DNA of 64,000 bases from Lachnospiraceae bacterium (GTDB lineage: Bacteria; Bacillota; Clostridia; Lachnospirales; Lachnospiraceae): NCBI GenBank assembly GCA_017517305.1, contig JAFWZV010000015.1, positions 1 through 64,000 of the forward strand, written 5' to 3'. Position numbers and translations under genes: made by a program. This document shows, one piece after another, positions 1-9,614 of this stretch. A model generated the notes under the pieces. The model searched no databases and had not been told where the DNA came from. It saw nothing but the letters and a program-made list of their open reading frames with translations. Position 1 is the first letter of the stretch. Every line of letters starts with the position of its first letter.

Positions 1-2
1 AT

Positions 3-527
3 TCACCTTAACTTTGACACTATATAATCATATCCCCTATTATCTCCAAATTTTTCAACCGCGTTTTGGGATAATTCAAGTATATTCTTACCATTTGAAC
101 AAACATAGTCAGGTTTTGCCCCTTCTTCTATCAATAACTTTATTACTTCATATTCGCCAAACCAAGCAGCATTAACCAACGCTTCATTCAAAATTCTTTC
201 TTTTTCAAAGTCGCCAATATACTCCAAAAGTATTTTTACAACCTGTGCTTGCTTAAGTTGATATTCTATTGATTTTTGTCTAAATCTTACTGTATGTAAA
301 ATCAGCTCTTTTGCCATACTAGTGTCTGTAACTTTGCCGAATATATATTTCAATATCTCTACATCTGAGTTTGCACAACTTGGATAAGCCAACTTTTTCC
401 ACTCTTCTTGACTTATTTCCTCTTTTGCTTCTACCTTTTGTATATGCTCTATTACTTCTGCATCTGATTGACCCAAACTCCGTTTTCCAATATACGTCTG
501 TAGATTTTTCATCGTTTTATCATTCAT
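3..527 (-). CDS. Ankyrin-repeat-like protein
   Basis: A protein of about 174 residues. Its C-terminal half contains an ankyrin-like helix pair (ALVNAAWFGEYEVIKLLIEEG followed within a few residues by a D-x-x-x-x-N-G-K turn), and a degenerate copy lies before it. Ankyrin repeats bind proteins, and small ankyrin proteins are common as immunity or accessory proteins in polymorphic-toxin loci; that role here is inference only. The ATG at 527 is chosen because a GGAGAG ribosome binding site sits 6-7 nt upstream; the longer frame would need a TTG with no such site. The stop codon lies at the window edge (3-5), so the gene is complete. Nearby genes are small and of unknown function. Confidence 0.6.
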   Translation of the reverse strand: MNDKTMKNLQTYIGKRSLGQSDAEVIEHIQKVEAKEEISQEEWKKLAYPSCANSDVEILKYIFGKVTDTSMAKELILHTVRFRQKSIEYQLKQAQVVKILLEYIGDFEKERILNEALVNAAWFGEYEVIKLLIEEGAKPDYVCSNGKNILELSQNAVEKFGDNRGYDYIVSKLR

Positions 528-608
528 TTGCTTTCTCTCCATCAAATTCAAAGTTTTCAACGAAAATCATATCATTAAAGTCTTCTAAATAGTATCCTGC
601 TTACTTTA

Positions 609-848
609 CTATCTTGCTATTGACATTTCTCCGCAATAAATAATATCTTCCAGCTTTTCTTCTGAAAGTTTTTCATAATCCTCTCTTGTTTTTGCTATAT
701 CAAAAGTAGCACATAATGTTTCACCATGAATACTACCATCTCCATCTTCATAAATAGAGTATTTCATTCCTGGGCATAATGTTTTTAGTTCATCTTTTTT
801 TATCAATATAGAATAATCATGGTCATTATACTTTCTTGGTCTTATCAT
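609..848 (-). CDS. Small hypothetical protein (79 aa)
   Basis: A short, charged, acidic soluble protein with no signal peptide or membrane segment and no motif I recognise. It starts with ATG behind a GGAGGG site with 4-5 nt spacing. It sits between an ankyrin-like gene and another small gene on the same strand, an arrangement typical of accessory or immunity-type gene strings. Function unknown. Confidence 0.5.
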   Translation of the reverse strand: MIRPRKYNDHDYSILIKKDELKTLCPGMKYSIYEDGDGSIHGETLCATFDIAKTREDYEKLSEEKLEDIIYCGEMSIAR

Positions 849-892
849 ATACCCTCCTTGCTATGCGTCAAATCTCCACTATCCACATAATA

Positions 893-1303
893 CTATCTCA
901 ACAATTCATTCCATCCTTCTAAAATCACAGAATGTCCATCAATATATTTGTTCTTGAACAACGCTGCAGTTATTGAATCAGCATTGATTTGTTCGGGATA
1001 GTCTCTACATATTTGTTCATATTCTTCTTCACTTATTTCCGCCGTAATGTAATAATCATCATTGCGATTTGGCGAACTATGAAAAGCAAAATACTGTTTT
1101 CTTCCTGATTCTATTCGATAACCACAACCAAATCTAACACTGTTAGATATAAAACGAATATATTCATCCGGCTGTTGCCCATCATGAGCCAACCACTTAC
1201 ATCCGTCAGTATGTGGCTTAGTTATAATTTCTATTTTATCCTGAGATATGGTATAGTTCTCAGGTTCACTTGTCCAGTTTAATTTATTTATATCAAATTT
1301 CAT
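893..1303 (-). CDS. Small protein with DUF1349-like N-terminus (136 aa)
   Basis: The first 35 or so residues (LNWTSEPENYTISQDKI and on to TKPHTD) resemble the start of DUF1349 concanavalin-like proteins. The rest does not follow that family and instead looks like a small globular domain ending in GHSVILEGWNELL. It is shorter than a normal DUF1349 protein (about 190-200 aa), so it could be a hybrid or a remnant. The start is ambiguous: a GTG at 1309 is better spaced from the GGTGG site, while the ATG at 1303 gives the family-like N-terminus. Function unknown. Confidence 0.45.
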   Translation of the reverse strand: MKFDINKLNWTSEPENYTISQDKIEIITKPHTDGCKWLAHDGQQPDEYIRFISNSVRFGCGYRIESGRKQYFAFHSSPNRNDDYYITAEISEEEYEQICRDYPEQINADSITAALFKNKYIDGHSVILEGWNELLR

Positions 1304-1391
1304 AATCACATTTCCACCTTAAAATGCATAAATCTATATTTCCCATTATACCCCATCAATTCTCCTTTTTCATCCATTTTATAATAATAAA

Positions 1392-1424
1392 AAGCCTGCA
1401 CATATAAATTATACGTACAGGCTT
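1392..1424 (-). terminator. Terminator after asnA
   Basis: On the minus strand a stem begins AAGCCTG and ends CAGGCTT, with a partly paired AT-rich inner part, followed by TTTATTATT. It lies 16 bp past the asnA stop codon and ends the trpBA-asnS-asnA string. Confidence 0.75.
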
Positions 1425-1439
1425 AAATTCATCTCATTA

Positions 1440-2450
1440 TTAAAGTATATTCACTCCATGCGCCTTTGCAGTTTCAAGCACATCCTCTGGCCAGATTGAA
1501 GACTGAACCTCTCCGATGTGTGCTCTCTGAAGGAAGAACATACATATTCTAGACTGTCCGATACCACCACCGATAGTATATGGAAGCTCCTTGTCTAATA
1601 CTGCCTTCTGGAATGGCAAGCTTGCTCTATCCTCACAGCCAGACTTCTTAAGCTGGGCGTCAAGTGCATCCTCGTCAACTCTGATTCCCATAGATGAAAG
1701 CTCTAAGGATATATCAAGTACCGGATAGTACACTAAGATATCGCCATTCAATGTCCAATCATCATAGTCAGGTGCTCTACCGTCATGACGCTCACCTGAA
1801 GCAAGCTTATCACCGATTCCCATAAGGAATACGGCACCCTTTTCCTTAGCAATAAGGTTCTCTCTTTCCTTTGGAGTCTTATCTGGATACATATCCTCTA
1901 ACTCCTGAGTAGTGATAAATGCAATCTCGTTAGGAAGAAATGGATCCATAAAATGGTATCTTCCACATATGTAATACTCTGTCTGCTTTATAGCCATATA
2001 TATACGGAATACTGTTTCCTTTAAGGTCTCAATATTTCTGTCCTCTTTGTTAATAATCTTCTCCCAATCCCACTGATCTACGTAGATTGAGTGAATATTA
2101 TCAGTGTCCTCGTCACGGCGGATAGCACTCATATCAGTGTAAAGACCTTCGCCTACCTCAAAGCCGTAGTTAGCAAGGGCAAGTCTCTTCCACTTAGCAA
2201 GGGAATGTACTATCTCCACAGGAGCATCATTTTGCTCCTTTACACCGAAGGATACAGGACGCTCAACACCATTTAAGTTATCATTAAGACCTGACTCAGG
2301 CTTAACGAAAAGTGGTGCTGAAACTCTGGTAAGATTTAGGGCTGATGCCAGAGCTCTCTCGAAATAATCCTTAACCTCTTTTATTGCAATTTCTGTGTCC
2401 TTGATGGACTGTGGGCTTTTGTAGCCCTCTGGAATATATATAGTTCCCAT
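1440..2450 (-). CDS. asnA: Aspartate-ammonia ligase AsnA
   Basis: Ammonia-dependent asparagine synthetase: aspartate + NH3 + ATP give asparagine, AMP and PPi, in the cytoplasm. The protein of 336 residues matches the family over its full length (about 330 aa), with class II aaRS-like conserved blocks such as [23 protein letters not shown] and the C-terminal [18 protein letters not shown]-binding segment. The ATG at 2450 is preceded by AGGAGG; an in-frame start further upstream lacks a site. It follows asnS after a 196-bp gap holding a large palindrome. Pairing with asnS places asparagine synthesis beside its use in tRNA charging. Confidence 0.95.
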   Translation of the reverse strand: MGTIYIPEGYKSPQSIKDTEIAIKEVKDYFERALASALNLTRVSAPLFVKPESGLNDNLNGVERPVSFGVKEQNDAPVEIVHSLAKWKRLALANYGFEVGEGLYTDMSAIRRDEDTDNIHSIYVDQWDWEKIINKEDRNIETLKETVFRIYMAIKQTEYYICGRYHFMDPFLPNEIAFITTQELEDMYPDKTPKERENLIAKEKGAVFLMGIGDKLASGERHDGRAPDYDDWTLNGDILVYYPVLDISLELSSMGIRVDEDALDAQLKKSGCEDRASLPFQKAVLDKELPYTIGGGIGQSRICMFFLQRAHIGEVQSSIWPEDVLETAKAHGVNIL

Positions 2451-2516
2451 ATATATTGCCTCCTTATATTGATTTTTGCCATGGCTTGCATAAATAGAAG
2501 CCATGCCGCATAAGTA

Positions 2517-2646
2517 TAAGCCATGCCGCCCTTACCAGCAAAGCTGGTAAGTAGCTACGGCGTGCGCCGTATACATAATGACCGTAATATGTCTGGCTGT
2601 GAGCAAGCTCCCATCATCCAATTCCGCTCATTATGTGCATGGCTTA
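2517..2646. repeat. Nested palindromic intergenic element
   Basis: An about 130-bp element of nested inverted repeats between asnS and asnA. The outer arms are taagccatgc (2517-2526) and gcatggctta (2637-2646). Inside are a 9-bp perfect hairpin with a 3-nt loop (2531-2551), TACGGCG/CGCCGTA (about 2556-2571), and the pair ACATAATGA (2573-2581)/TCATTATGT (2628-2636). The central loop holds CTGTGAGCAAGCTCCC (2597-2612), which recurs exactly at 30557-30572. In the minus-strand transcript it could act as a processing site or partial terminator between asnS and asnA. Confidence 0.7.
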
Positions 2647-4038
2647 CTAGAGTTCGCAGTTTCCTACTGTTCTTGGGAATGGAACAACGTCTCTGATGTT
2701 ACCCATACCAGTTACATACATAATCATTCTCTCAAATCCAAGACCAAAGCCAGCATGTCTTGTTGAACCATACTTTCTAAGATCAAGGTAGAAGTCGTAA
2801 TCCTCAGCCTTAAGACCAAGCTCTTCCATACGAGCTGAAAGCTTCTCGAAGTCATCCTCTCTCTGGCTACCACCGATAATCTCACCGATACCAGGTACGA
2901 GACAATCCATAGCTGCAACTGTCTTTCCATCCTCGTTAAGCTTCATGTAGAATGCCTTAATCTCCTTTGGATAATCAGTTACGAATACAGGGCGCTTGAA
3001 TACCTCCTCAGTAAGGTATCTCTCATGCTCAGTCTGTAAGTCACAGCCCCAGTATGCCTTAAACTCAAACTTATCGTTATTCTTCTCTAATATCTCAACA
3101 GCCTCAGTGTATGTCACATGACCAAACTCTGAATTCATAACATTCTCAAGTCTCTCGATAAGACCCTTGTCAATAAAGTTATTGAAGAACTTCATCTCCT
3201 CTGGTGCATTTTCAAGGACATAACGAATGATGTACTTAATCATGCTCTCTGCAAGAATCATATCATCCTTAAGGTCTGCAAATGCTATCTCTGGCTCAAT
3301 CATCCAGAACTCAGCTGCATGACGAGTTGTATTAGAATTCTCTGCTCTAAATGTTGGTCCAAATGTATAGATGTTTCTAAATGCCATAGCATAAGTCTCA
3401 CCATTTAACTGACCACTTACTGTAAGGTTAGTCTGCTTTCCGAAGAAGTCCTCCTTGAAATCAACCTTTCCATCATCAGTCTTAGGAATATTGTTCATAT
3501 CCATAGTTGTTACAGTGAACATCTCACCTGCACCCTCACAGTCACTTCCTGTGATGATTGGAGTGTGAACATACACGAAATCTCTCTCCTGGAAGAACTT
3601 GTGAATAGCATATGCCACAAGTGAACGCACTCTAAACACTGCCTGGAAGGTATTAGTTCTTGCACGAAGATGTGGAATAGTACGAAGGTACTCTAAGGTA
3701 TGTCTCTTCTTCTGAAGTGGATAGTCAGGAGTTGAATCTCCTTCAATCATTACCTCAGTTGCCTGAATCTCAAATGGCTGCTTTGCATCCGGAGTTGCAA
3801 TAAGTGTTCCCTTAACAATAAGAGCCGCACCTACATTTACCTTACAAATCTTGTCAAAGTTATCCATAGAGTCATTGTATACTACCTGAATTGGCTCGAA
3901 GAATGTACCATCATTAAGCACCAGGAAACCAAAGGTCTTAGAATCTCTGTTGCTTCTTACCCAACCACCTACAGTAATCTCTTTATCAAAATATGCTTCC
4001 TTGTTTCTAAATATTTCTCTTACTTCAATAAGCTCCAT
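2647..4038 (-). CDS. asnS: Asparaginyl-tRNA synthetase
   Basis: Charges tRNA-Asn with asparagine (class IIb aaRS, cytoplasm). The 463-residue protein has an N-terminal OB-fold anticodon-binding domain (about residues 15-105, beginning [19 protein letters not shown]) and a catalytic domain with motif 2 ([20 protein letters not shown]) and motif 3 ([17 protein letters not shown] near the C-terminus, followed by the proline-rich PFPRT). Length is typical. The ATG has a GGAGGAG site. It lies 13 bp after trpA and is probably co-transcribed with trpBA. Confidence 0.97.
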   Translation of the reverse strand: MELIEVREIFRNKEAYFDKEITVGGWVRSNRDSKTFGFLVLNDGTFFEPIQVVYNDSMDNFDKICKVNVGAALIVKGTLIATPDAKQPFEIQATEVMIEGDSTPDYPLQKKRHTLEYLRTIPHLRARTNTFQAVFRVRSLVAYAIHKFFQERDFVYVHTPIITGSDCEGAGEMFTVTTMDMNNIPKTDDGKVDFKEDFFGKQTNLTVSGQLNGETYAMAFRNIYTFGPTFRAENSNTTRHAAEFWMIEPEIAFADLKDDMILAESMIKYIIRYVLENAPEEMKFFNNFIDKGLIERLENVMNSEFGHVTYTEAVEILEKNNDKFEFKAYWGCDLQTEHERYLTEEVFKRPVFVTDYPKEIKAFYMKLNEDGKTVAAMDCLVPGIGEIIGGSQREDDFEKLSARMEELGLKAEDYDFYLDLRKYGSTRHAGFGLGFERMIMYVTGMGNIRDVVPFPRTVGNCEL

Positions 4039-4051
4039 TTTTATACTCCTC

Positions 4052-4822
4052 CTAAATGCTATCTACCATTTTCTTAACGTAATCGTAAATGTGCTTTCCT
4101 GCATCAGCACCGTACTTCTCAATAAGCTTTACGATACGAGTCTCTATAATAATACCATCTGCAATATCGCTGTATCTTGCAATCTGCTCCGGTGTATTTG
4201 CGCCAAACTCAATAACAACTGGTGTGTCAGTAAGCTTTCTGATACGACCCACTGTCTCAAGAAGCTTTCCACTTAGCTCTCCCTCTGCCACATTATCCTC
4301 TGAAGGAAGGATGTAAATGTATCCTGTAGCCTCAGGTGCTATCATATTTATTCTATCACCACTGTTTGTTGAAATCAGGGAAATAATGTCGATACCATAC
4401 TTATTTGCTTCCTCTAGAAGCTCACCTTTTTCCTCATATGAAAGGTCCGGGATAATAATACCATCAACACCTGTCTCCTTACATTTTGCACAGAATCTCT
4501 CATATCCATACTTATAAACCGGATTAAGATATGTGAGAAGTACAAGTGGCACATCCACTTTCTTGCTAGCTCTTCCCACCATGTCAAACACCATATCAGT
4601 AGTACATCCACCTGGTGCTGAAAGTGCTCTGACATTTGCCTCCTGCACTACAGGTCCCTCAGCTATAGGATCTGAAAATGGAATTCCAATCTCTACTATG
4701 GCTGCGCCTGCATTTGCAATTTCAACTATAAAATCCTCTGTTTTATCAATGGACGGATCTCCTGCTGTGAGGAATCCGATAAATGATTTCTTACCGATTA
4801 ATGCTTCCTTAACTCTACTCAT
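4052..4822 (-). CDS. trpA: Tryptophan synthase alpha chain
   Basis: Cleaves indole-3-glycerol phosphate to indole and glyceraldehyde 3-phosphate and channels indole to TrpB. The 256-residue TIM barrel carries the catalytic glutamate in [16 protein letters not shown] and the conserved aspartate of FSDP. The phosphate-binding end is degenerate compared with enterobacterial TrpA, but the length is normal. The ATG overlaps the trpB stop by 8 nt (ATGAGTAG), which indicates translational coupling. No other trp biosynthetic gene of the pathway lies nearby. Confidence 0.96.
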   Translation of the reverse strand: MSRVKEALIGKKSFIGFLTAGDPSIDKTEDFIVEIANAGAAIVEIGIPFSDPIAEGPVVQEANVRALSAPGGCTTDMVFDMVGRASKKVDVPLVLLTYLNPVYKYGYERFCAKCKETGVDGIIIPDLSYEEKGELLEEANKYGIDIISLISTNSGDRINMIAPEATGYIYILPSEDNVAEGELSGKLLETVGRIRKLTDTPVVIEFGANTPEQIARYSDIADGIIIETRIVKLIEKYGADAGKHIYDYVKKMVDSI

Positions 4823-5999
4823 GTAAATCCACTCCTCTATATCTTGCTATTGCTGCAACATCCTTATCACCACGACCTGACAGACAACAGATAATAATCT
4901 GATCCTTGCTCATGGTTGGAGCGATTTTCATAAGATGAGCCACCGCGTGGGAGCTCTCTATGGCAGCTATAATTCCCTCTGTCTTTGCTATGTATTCGAA
5001 TGCATTTACTGCTTCGTCATCTGTAACCGGTACATACTCTGCTCTACCAGAATCGTGTAGGTTCGCATGCTCCGGACCAACTCCCGGATAATCAAGTCCT
5101 GCTGATATAGAATATACAGGAGCTATCTGACCGTAATCATCCTGGCAGAAATAAGACTTCATACCGTGGAAGATTCCAAGTGAGCCTGTATTTACTGTAG
5201 CGGCAGTCTCATTAGTGTCAATTCCCTTACCTGCTGCCTCACAGCCGATAAGCTTAACACCATCATCATTTATAAACTCGTAGAACATTCCCATAGCGTT
5301 ACTTCCACCGCCTACGCAAGCCATAACCACATCAGGAAGCTTACCTTCCTTCTCAAGTATCTGTGCTCTTGCCTCACGGCTTATAACACTCTGGAAATCT
5401 CTTACTATCATAGGAAATGGATGTGGTCCCATAACTGAACCTAAGGCATAAAGGGTATCCTCAGTTCTTCTAGCCCACTCTCCCATACACTCATTTACTG
5501 CATCCTTAAGAGTCATGGTTCCTGTCTCAACAGCGTGAACCTTTGCACCAAGAAGCTCCATACGGTATACATTTAAGGCCTGACGAATAGTGTCCTCCTT
5601 ACCCATGTATATCTCACACTCAAGTCCAAGAAGGGCAGCTGCTGTAGCTGTTGCCACACCGTGCTGTCCAGCACCTGTCTCAGCGATAATTCTAGTCTTC
5701 CCCATCTTCTTAGCAAGAAGTGCCTGACCAAGTACATTGTTAATCTTGTGAGAGCCTGTGTGGTTTAAGTCCTCTCTCTTGAAGTAAATCTTGGCTCCAC
5801 CTAAATCCTTAGTCATCTTCTCTGCATAGTAAAGAAGTGATGGTCTGCCTGCATACTCTCTTGAAAGCTGATCTAACTCTCTAATAAAGTCAGGATCATT
5901 CTTGTAATGTTCATATGCTTTCTCTAATTTATTAACCTCATTCATAAGTGACTCAGGAATATACTGACCACCATGAATTCCATATCTTCCCTTTGACAT
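4815..5999 (-). CDS. trpB: Tryptophan synthase beta chain
   Basis: PLP enzyme condensing indole with serine to make tryptophan. The 394-residue protein has the PLP lysine in [10 protein letters not shown], the catalytic glutamate in [11 protein letters not shown], the phosphate-binding GGGSNAMG loop and the C-terminal LSGRGDKD. The start at 5999 ([13 protein letters not shown]) has a GAGG site 5-7 nt upstream; the ATG at 6017 has none. First gene of trpB-trpA-asnS-asnA. No T-box is seen upstream, unlike the second trpB at 37.3-38.5 kb. Confidence 0.96.
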   Translation of the reverse strand: MSKGRYGIHGGQYIPESLMNEVNKLEKAYEHYKNDPDFIRELDQLSREYAGRPSLLYYAEKMTKDLGGAKIYFKREDLNHTGSHKINNVLGQALLAKKMGKTRIIAETGAGQHGVATATAAALLGLECEIYMGKEDTIRQALNVYRMELLGAKVHAVETGTMTLKDAVNECMGEWARRTEDTLYALGSVMGPHPFPMIVRDFQSVISREARAQILEKEGKLPDVVMACVGGGSNAMGMFYEFINDDGVKLIGCEAAGKGIDTNETAATVNTGSLGIFHGMKSYFCQDDYGQIAPVYSISAGLDYPGVGPEHANLHDSGRAEYVPVTDDEAVNAFEYIAKTEGIIAAIESSHAVAHLMKIAPTMSKDQIIICCLSGRGDKDVAAIARYRGVDLHE

Positions 6000-6091
6000 A
6001 AGTGCCTCACTTTCCATATACTTTGATAGTTCTTAAGTATTGTAAATGCCTTTATCAGTCGGCATAGTTATTCCAATTCTAAAACTATATT

Positions 6092-6121
6092 ATTATACAC
6101 TCATTACGCTGGGAATAACAA
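6092..6121 (-). promoter_or_regulatory. Promoter of trpBA-asnS-asnA
   Basis: Minus-strand -35 TTGTTA (6116-6121) and -10 TATAAT (6092-6097), 18 bp apart, about 90 bp before the trpB start. The leader holds a small hairpin (ATGCC...GGCAT) but no T-box sequence or Trp-rich peptide. Confidence 0.6.
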
Positions 6122-6164
6122 GTGTTTTTTTAATTATGTGGGGAATAATGATTCTAAAATAAAA

Positions 6165-6198
6165 ATAACCGACCAAAATACGCTATTTGGTCGGTTAT
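6165..6198 (-). terminator. Terminator after the DUF4230 pair
   Basis: Perfect 13-bp stem ATAACCGACCAAA/TTTGGTCGGTTAT with an 8-nt loop, followed on the minus strand by TTTTATTTT. It separates the 6.2-7.5 kb genes from the trpB promoter. Confidence 0.85.
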
Positions 6199-6222
6199 CT
6201 AACCACTATAATCAGGCAATCT

Positions 6223-6876
6223 CTACTTCGTATCCTCTGGACTTTCCACATCCGGTGCTGGCTTATCTCCACTTATATAGTTACCCTCAGTGTCAACATA
6301 AACCCACTTAACAGTATACTTTATTCCAAATGCATCTCCTATATTCTTAACATAATCCTCTAAAAGCTGCTTAGTTCTCTCCTGAGCCTGTGACAAAAGT
6401 GCGGTATCACTTGCAGCTGTGTTCCACAGATCTTGCTGTGCCTGTTCAAAGGCATAGGTCTGGTCCTCGGCAGTTATGTCTGCTGACTTAGAGTCTACTA
6501 TAAACGAATCCTTGGATAATGAATTTTCATCCACCTCACACTGCAACACCTCTGCCTCTGGAATTGTAATTGTAACGGTTGTTCCATCCACCTCCATAGA
6601 TACTAAAGATGCATCCACACCTATGGTTACAATTCCACTGTACTCTATCCAGAACTTCTTATCCTTCTCCCAGAACAAAAAGCCCTCCGCATCCTCCTCA
6701 TAGTACTTTGCCACATTGTGATAATAGCACTCCATTACAGAAAGCTCACATATTGACTGCATCTGTGTAACCTCCGGCTCCATATTTGCAGTTTTTTCCT
6801 CTTCCTTCTTATCTCCACAAGCTGCTAAGCTAAGAGTCATAAGGATTAACATTATACTAACCAAAAGCTTCTTCAT
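6223..6876 (-). CDS. DUF4230 lipoprotein
   Basis: Predicted surface lipoprotein of 217 residues. It has a signal peptide with lipobox LSLAAC (cysteine near residue 20) and an acidic linker. The body has the DUF4230 pattern, alternating beta strands such as VTITIPEAEVLQCEVDENS, then a helical segment rich in Gln/Ala and a final WVYVD strand. The function of DUF4230 is unknown. It lies 12 bp after a second, membrane-anchored DUF4230 gene, so the two are an operon and probably partners at the membrane. Confidence 0.8.
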   Translation of the reverse strand: MKKLLVSIMLILMTLSLAACGDKKEEEKTANMEPEVTQMQSICELSVMECYYHNVAKYYEEDAEGFLFWEKDKKFWIEYSGIVTIGVDASLVSMEVDGTTVTITIPEAEVLQCEVDENSLSKDSFIVDSKSADITAEDQTYAFEQAQQDLWNTAASDTALLSQAQERTKQLLEDYVKNIGDAFGIKYTVKWVYVDTEGNYISGDKPAPDVESPEDTK

Positions 6877-6888
6877 ATCCTTACCCTC

Positions 6889-7542
6889 CTACTCTACAAC
6901 TATCTCATAATCAGGATCAACCTGATCCACAAATGGCTTAACTAAAGCTATAACAACATTTTGCGCATTCTGATTAGCCAGGTCTATAATAGCATCCTGG
7001 TTCTCGCTTTCATGCTTTACATCATATTTACAAAGCTTAAAAGCCTCCTCGGAAACAGTATCTGTGTTGGCTTTTTTATCTATGAAAATGTAATCAAGAG
7101 ATGCAATATCCACATATGTATCAAGAATCTCCGCTTCTGGAAGATTGATAGTAACCTTCTTCATCTCATTGTCCACATTAATCTCTATCTTTTCAAAGTC
7201 GATACCTGCATCAACTGTAGCCTCATAGGATACATAGTACTTGTCCTCCGCACAAGCAACACCATTGTATACCACCTTAAATGTAGAAAGGTCACTTACC
7301 TCAACTATTTTCTCCAAGGTTGATACAGTAATAACCTCCTTAACTGGCTCTTCCTTCTTAAATATATTCATAAGCACCACTGCAATCACAGCTATAACTA
7401 TCACTGCTATTATGATTGTTGTTGCACTCTTACTAAAGTATTTGGCGAAGATTTCCTTGCCACTTTTCTTGCTGTCCTTATCCTTTTCTTTTGTAGATTT
7501 GGCTTTATCTAATTCCTGTATTTCCTGTTCTTCTCTTCCCAT
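6889..7542 (-). CDS. Membrane-anchored DUF4230 protein
   Basis: A 217-residue protein with a lysine/aspartate-rich cytoplasmic tail (about 1-35), one hydrophobic segment (about 38-62, TTIIIAVIVIAVIAVVLMNIF) and an external DUF4230 domain. It shares the same strand pattern as its neighbour (VTINLPEAEILDTYVDIASL against VTITIPEAEVLQCEVDENS), so the pair probably arose by duplication, one copy being a lipoprotein and the other a type II membrane protein. Function unknown. Confidence 0.8.
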   Translation of the reverse strand: MGREEQEIQELDKAKSTKEKDKDSKKSGKEIFAKYFSKSATTIIIAVIVIAVIAVVLMNIFKKEEPVKEVITVSTLEKIVEVSDLSTFKVVYNGVACAEDKYYVSYEATVDAGIDFEKIEINVDNEMKKVTINLPEAEILDTYVDIASLDYIFIDKKANTDTVSEEAFKLCKYDVKHESENQDAIIDLANQNAQNVVIALVKPFVDQVDPDYEIVVE

Positions 7543-7584
7543 GGTACCCTCCTTTTATATGTAAGCTCATTTTATCTCTGTACC

Positions 7585-8589
7585 TTAAGTGCAGTCAAGA
7601 TTCTTTTCTTTCTCAAAGAATGCCTTCTTTAACTGCTCATATTCTTCGTCAATGCAAACCTTTCGACACTGTGGTTCAAATGATTTGGTAACTTCAAAAC
7701 ATTCCTTCATATTAGCGCAGGGATATTCTACACACTCTGCACAGGTTTTAATACCTCTATCCTCACAGCATTTTACAACCTTGTACCTACACCAATTTTC
7801 GGGTTTACACCCTGTACAGGATATTTCATCCTTGGATACGATATGGTCACGATAACCTATTTTCATCCACAACTCGGCTGTATGCTGTAGCTGTTCATCC
7901 GTTTTTTCAAATGGATGTGCTATATATCTAGGACAGCTTGAACAATCATTTCCACAGGCTGCGACTATTTTATCCACCCCATACCCAAGCTCCGTAGGAA
8001 GATCCTCCCACAGTGCTTTCCTAGTGTCATATTTTCTCAATCTTTCTAATACCTTCACATCAGGTTCAGGATATACCACAAAACTATCAACCTCTCCCAG
8101 CTCTGGGCGTATAGGAAATGCTAGTTGCTCTGTGTCTAGGGAAAACTGAGCATTTACCCCTTCCTTGTTACCTCTTGCATCAAGCCTAATCCACTTTTTT
8201 AATTCCGAAATATATACACCGTTAAGCCCGTGATATATTAATACCGGAGCTGTTTCATCATCCAAAATCAGCTTCTGATAACAAAAGCCTGTAGGTATGG
8301 ATTTCGCGCGTAACAAAGCTGCCAACAAATGTGATTTGGCAAAGCAAATTCCATGACCAGCCTCAAGCACCTCCGAAGCAGTGCAGGTAAGCACATCCTC
8401 ATTTATATCCGCTGAATGAGAAATGTTATCTCTCACATACTCATAAGCCATTCTAATATATTCCAGTTCGTTATCTGCCTTTTGATATAGCTGGTTGGAT
8501 AGCTTGGCAATTGATTCACATTTGTAGTTAATTACAATGTCCTCTTTTAGGTATTCTTCAATTATATTTGTAAATGGTACTATGTTCAT
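7585..8589 (-). CDS. Transglutaminase-like + DUF3795 fusion protein
   Basis: The N-terminal half (about 1-200) is a transglutaminase-like papain fold with a visible triad: Cys82 in GHGICFAKS, His120 in YHGLNGVY and Asp137 in RLDARGNK. Residues about 205-320 form a cysteine-rich DUF3795 domain (CGNDCSSCPRY, SCTGCKPENWC, KTCAECVEYPC), probably metal-binding. Transglutaminase-like proteins act as proteases or amide-bond enzymes; DUF3795 has no known role. No signal peptide is seen, so it is cytoplasmic. The combination suggests a metal- or redox-linked peptidase, which is inference. Confidence 0.75.
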   Translation of the reverse strand: MNIVPFTNIIEEYLKEDIVINYKCESIAKLSNQLYQKADNELEYIRMAYEYVRDNISHSADINEDVLTCTASEVLEAGHGICFAKSHLLAALLRAKSIPTGFCYQKLILDDETAPVLIYHGLNGVYISELKKWIRLDARGNKEGVNAQFSLDTEQLAFPIRPELGEVDSFVVYPEPDVKVLERLRKYDTRKALWEDLPTELGYGVDKIVAACGNDCSSCPRYIAHPFEKTDEQLQHTAELWMKIGYRDHIVSKDEISCTGCKPENWCRYKVVKCCEDRGIKTCAECVEYPCANMKECFEVTKSFEPQCRKVCIDEEYEQLKKAFFEKEKNLDCT

Positions 8590-8635
8590 ATTTACACTTC
8601 CCTTAATGTATAGAATCTATCTTGCAAACCATAAT

Positions 8636-9085
8636 CTATAGATTTCTCACATACACCCTTGAATCTTCTCCCTCTATATCTTTCATCACTTGGAAAAACT
8701 CGTAACCATACTTTTCATATAGCCCAATATGATTGGTTGAGATATAGATATTTTTAATTCCAGCCTCTTTCGCCAATGCTTCAGCATGTCCAAGCAGCTT
8801 TCCCGCATAGCGCTTTCCCCTGTAATCTGGGAATGTATAAACCCATCCAATCCAAGGTGTCAAATCTGTTGGCTGAATATCATCCTTTTCAGCAAAGGTG
8901 CAAAATGATACTAGATTTTCTCCATCCACCAGCATAAGAACCTTTGTACTCTCACCAACAAGCTGTTTTAGTTTTCCTTCTCTCAATAGCTTTTCCAAAT
9001 ACTGACCTGCTCTCCAATCACATTCTTTCATTTTTGAGAGCCAATACTCTTTATTATCTGTGCTAAAAAATTCTATTATTTCCAT
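8636..9085 (-). CDS. GNAT family N-acetyltransferase
   Basis: A 149-residue GNAT enzyme that would transfer an acetyl group from acetyl-CoA to an unknown amine. The acetyl-CoA loop is visible as DYRGKRYAGKLLGHAEALA (R-x-x-G-x-A), preceded by the WIGWVYTFP strand and followed by NIYISTNHIGLYEKYGYEF, the usual end of the fold. No substrate can be inferred. It sits 46 bp after a transglutaminase-like gene's start and 22 bp before the end of a hypothetical gene, in a loose string of accessory genes. Confidence 0.85.
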   Translation of the reverse strand: MEIIEFFSTDNKEYWLSKMKECDWRAGQYLEKLLREGKLKQLVGESTKVLMLVDGENLVSFCTFAEKDDIQPTDLTPWIGWVYTFPDYRGKRYAGKLLGHAEALAKEAGIKNIYISTNHIGLYEKYGYEFFQVMKDIEGEDSRVYVRNL

Positions 9086-9107
9086 TATATATTCCTCTTA
9101 AATTTCA

Positions 9108-9578
9108 TCATAAATCCTCTATAATCAAATTATATCTCAAGTATGTTATGGAACTCCCATCATATCCTGGCATTGCGTTTTCCTTCTTCTCCACAGAATA
9201 TTTGAAATCCTTCTTATAATAATTTTGAAATGCCTTTGCTATCTCATCCAAGGCTTTTTCGCAACCTGATAAGCCAATTGTCAAATTCATCAAATCCCAA
9301 TATTGCTCATAATAGAATTCAACCACGCAACCATCTATGTCCCATTCTACAACAATATGATTATCGTCAATAATGATATCCCCAAAGCATTCCGACTTAG
9401 TCAAGGTTATGTTTTCGTTACATTTGAACACATCCATATAAATGTCGCCCATCTTGCTGTACAGCATCTTATCACCTGAATTCATGCGTTCTTGTTCCAT
9501 ATTGTATTGATCGTTTATTTCCTTGAAGATGTCACCCTTTAATTCAATATTAAGGTATGCATTTTCTTGTTTTAGCAT
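9108..9578 (-). CDS. Hypothetical protein (156 aa)
   Basis: A soluble acidic protein rich in aromatic residues, with beta strands (ITLTKSECFGDIIIDDNHIVVEWDIDGCVVEFYYEQYWDL) followed by a helix (EKALDEIAKAFQNYYKKDF). There is no signal peptide. The fold looks like a small alpha/beta domain of the kind seen in immunity or SMI1-neighbour proteins, but I do not recognise the family. It is co-directional with the GNAT gene downstream. Confidence 0.5.
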   Translation of the reverse strand: MLKQENAYLNIELKGDIFKEINDQYNMEQERMNSGDKMLYSKMGDIYMDVFKCNENITLTKSECFGDIIIDDNHIVVEWDIDGCVVEFYYEQYWDLMNLTIGLSGCEKALDEIAKAFQNYYKKDFKYSVEKKENAMPGYDGSSITYLRYNLIIEDL

Positions 9579-9614
9579 TTTTATATGTACCTCATAAACA
9601 TTTATTTAATAGTA

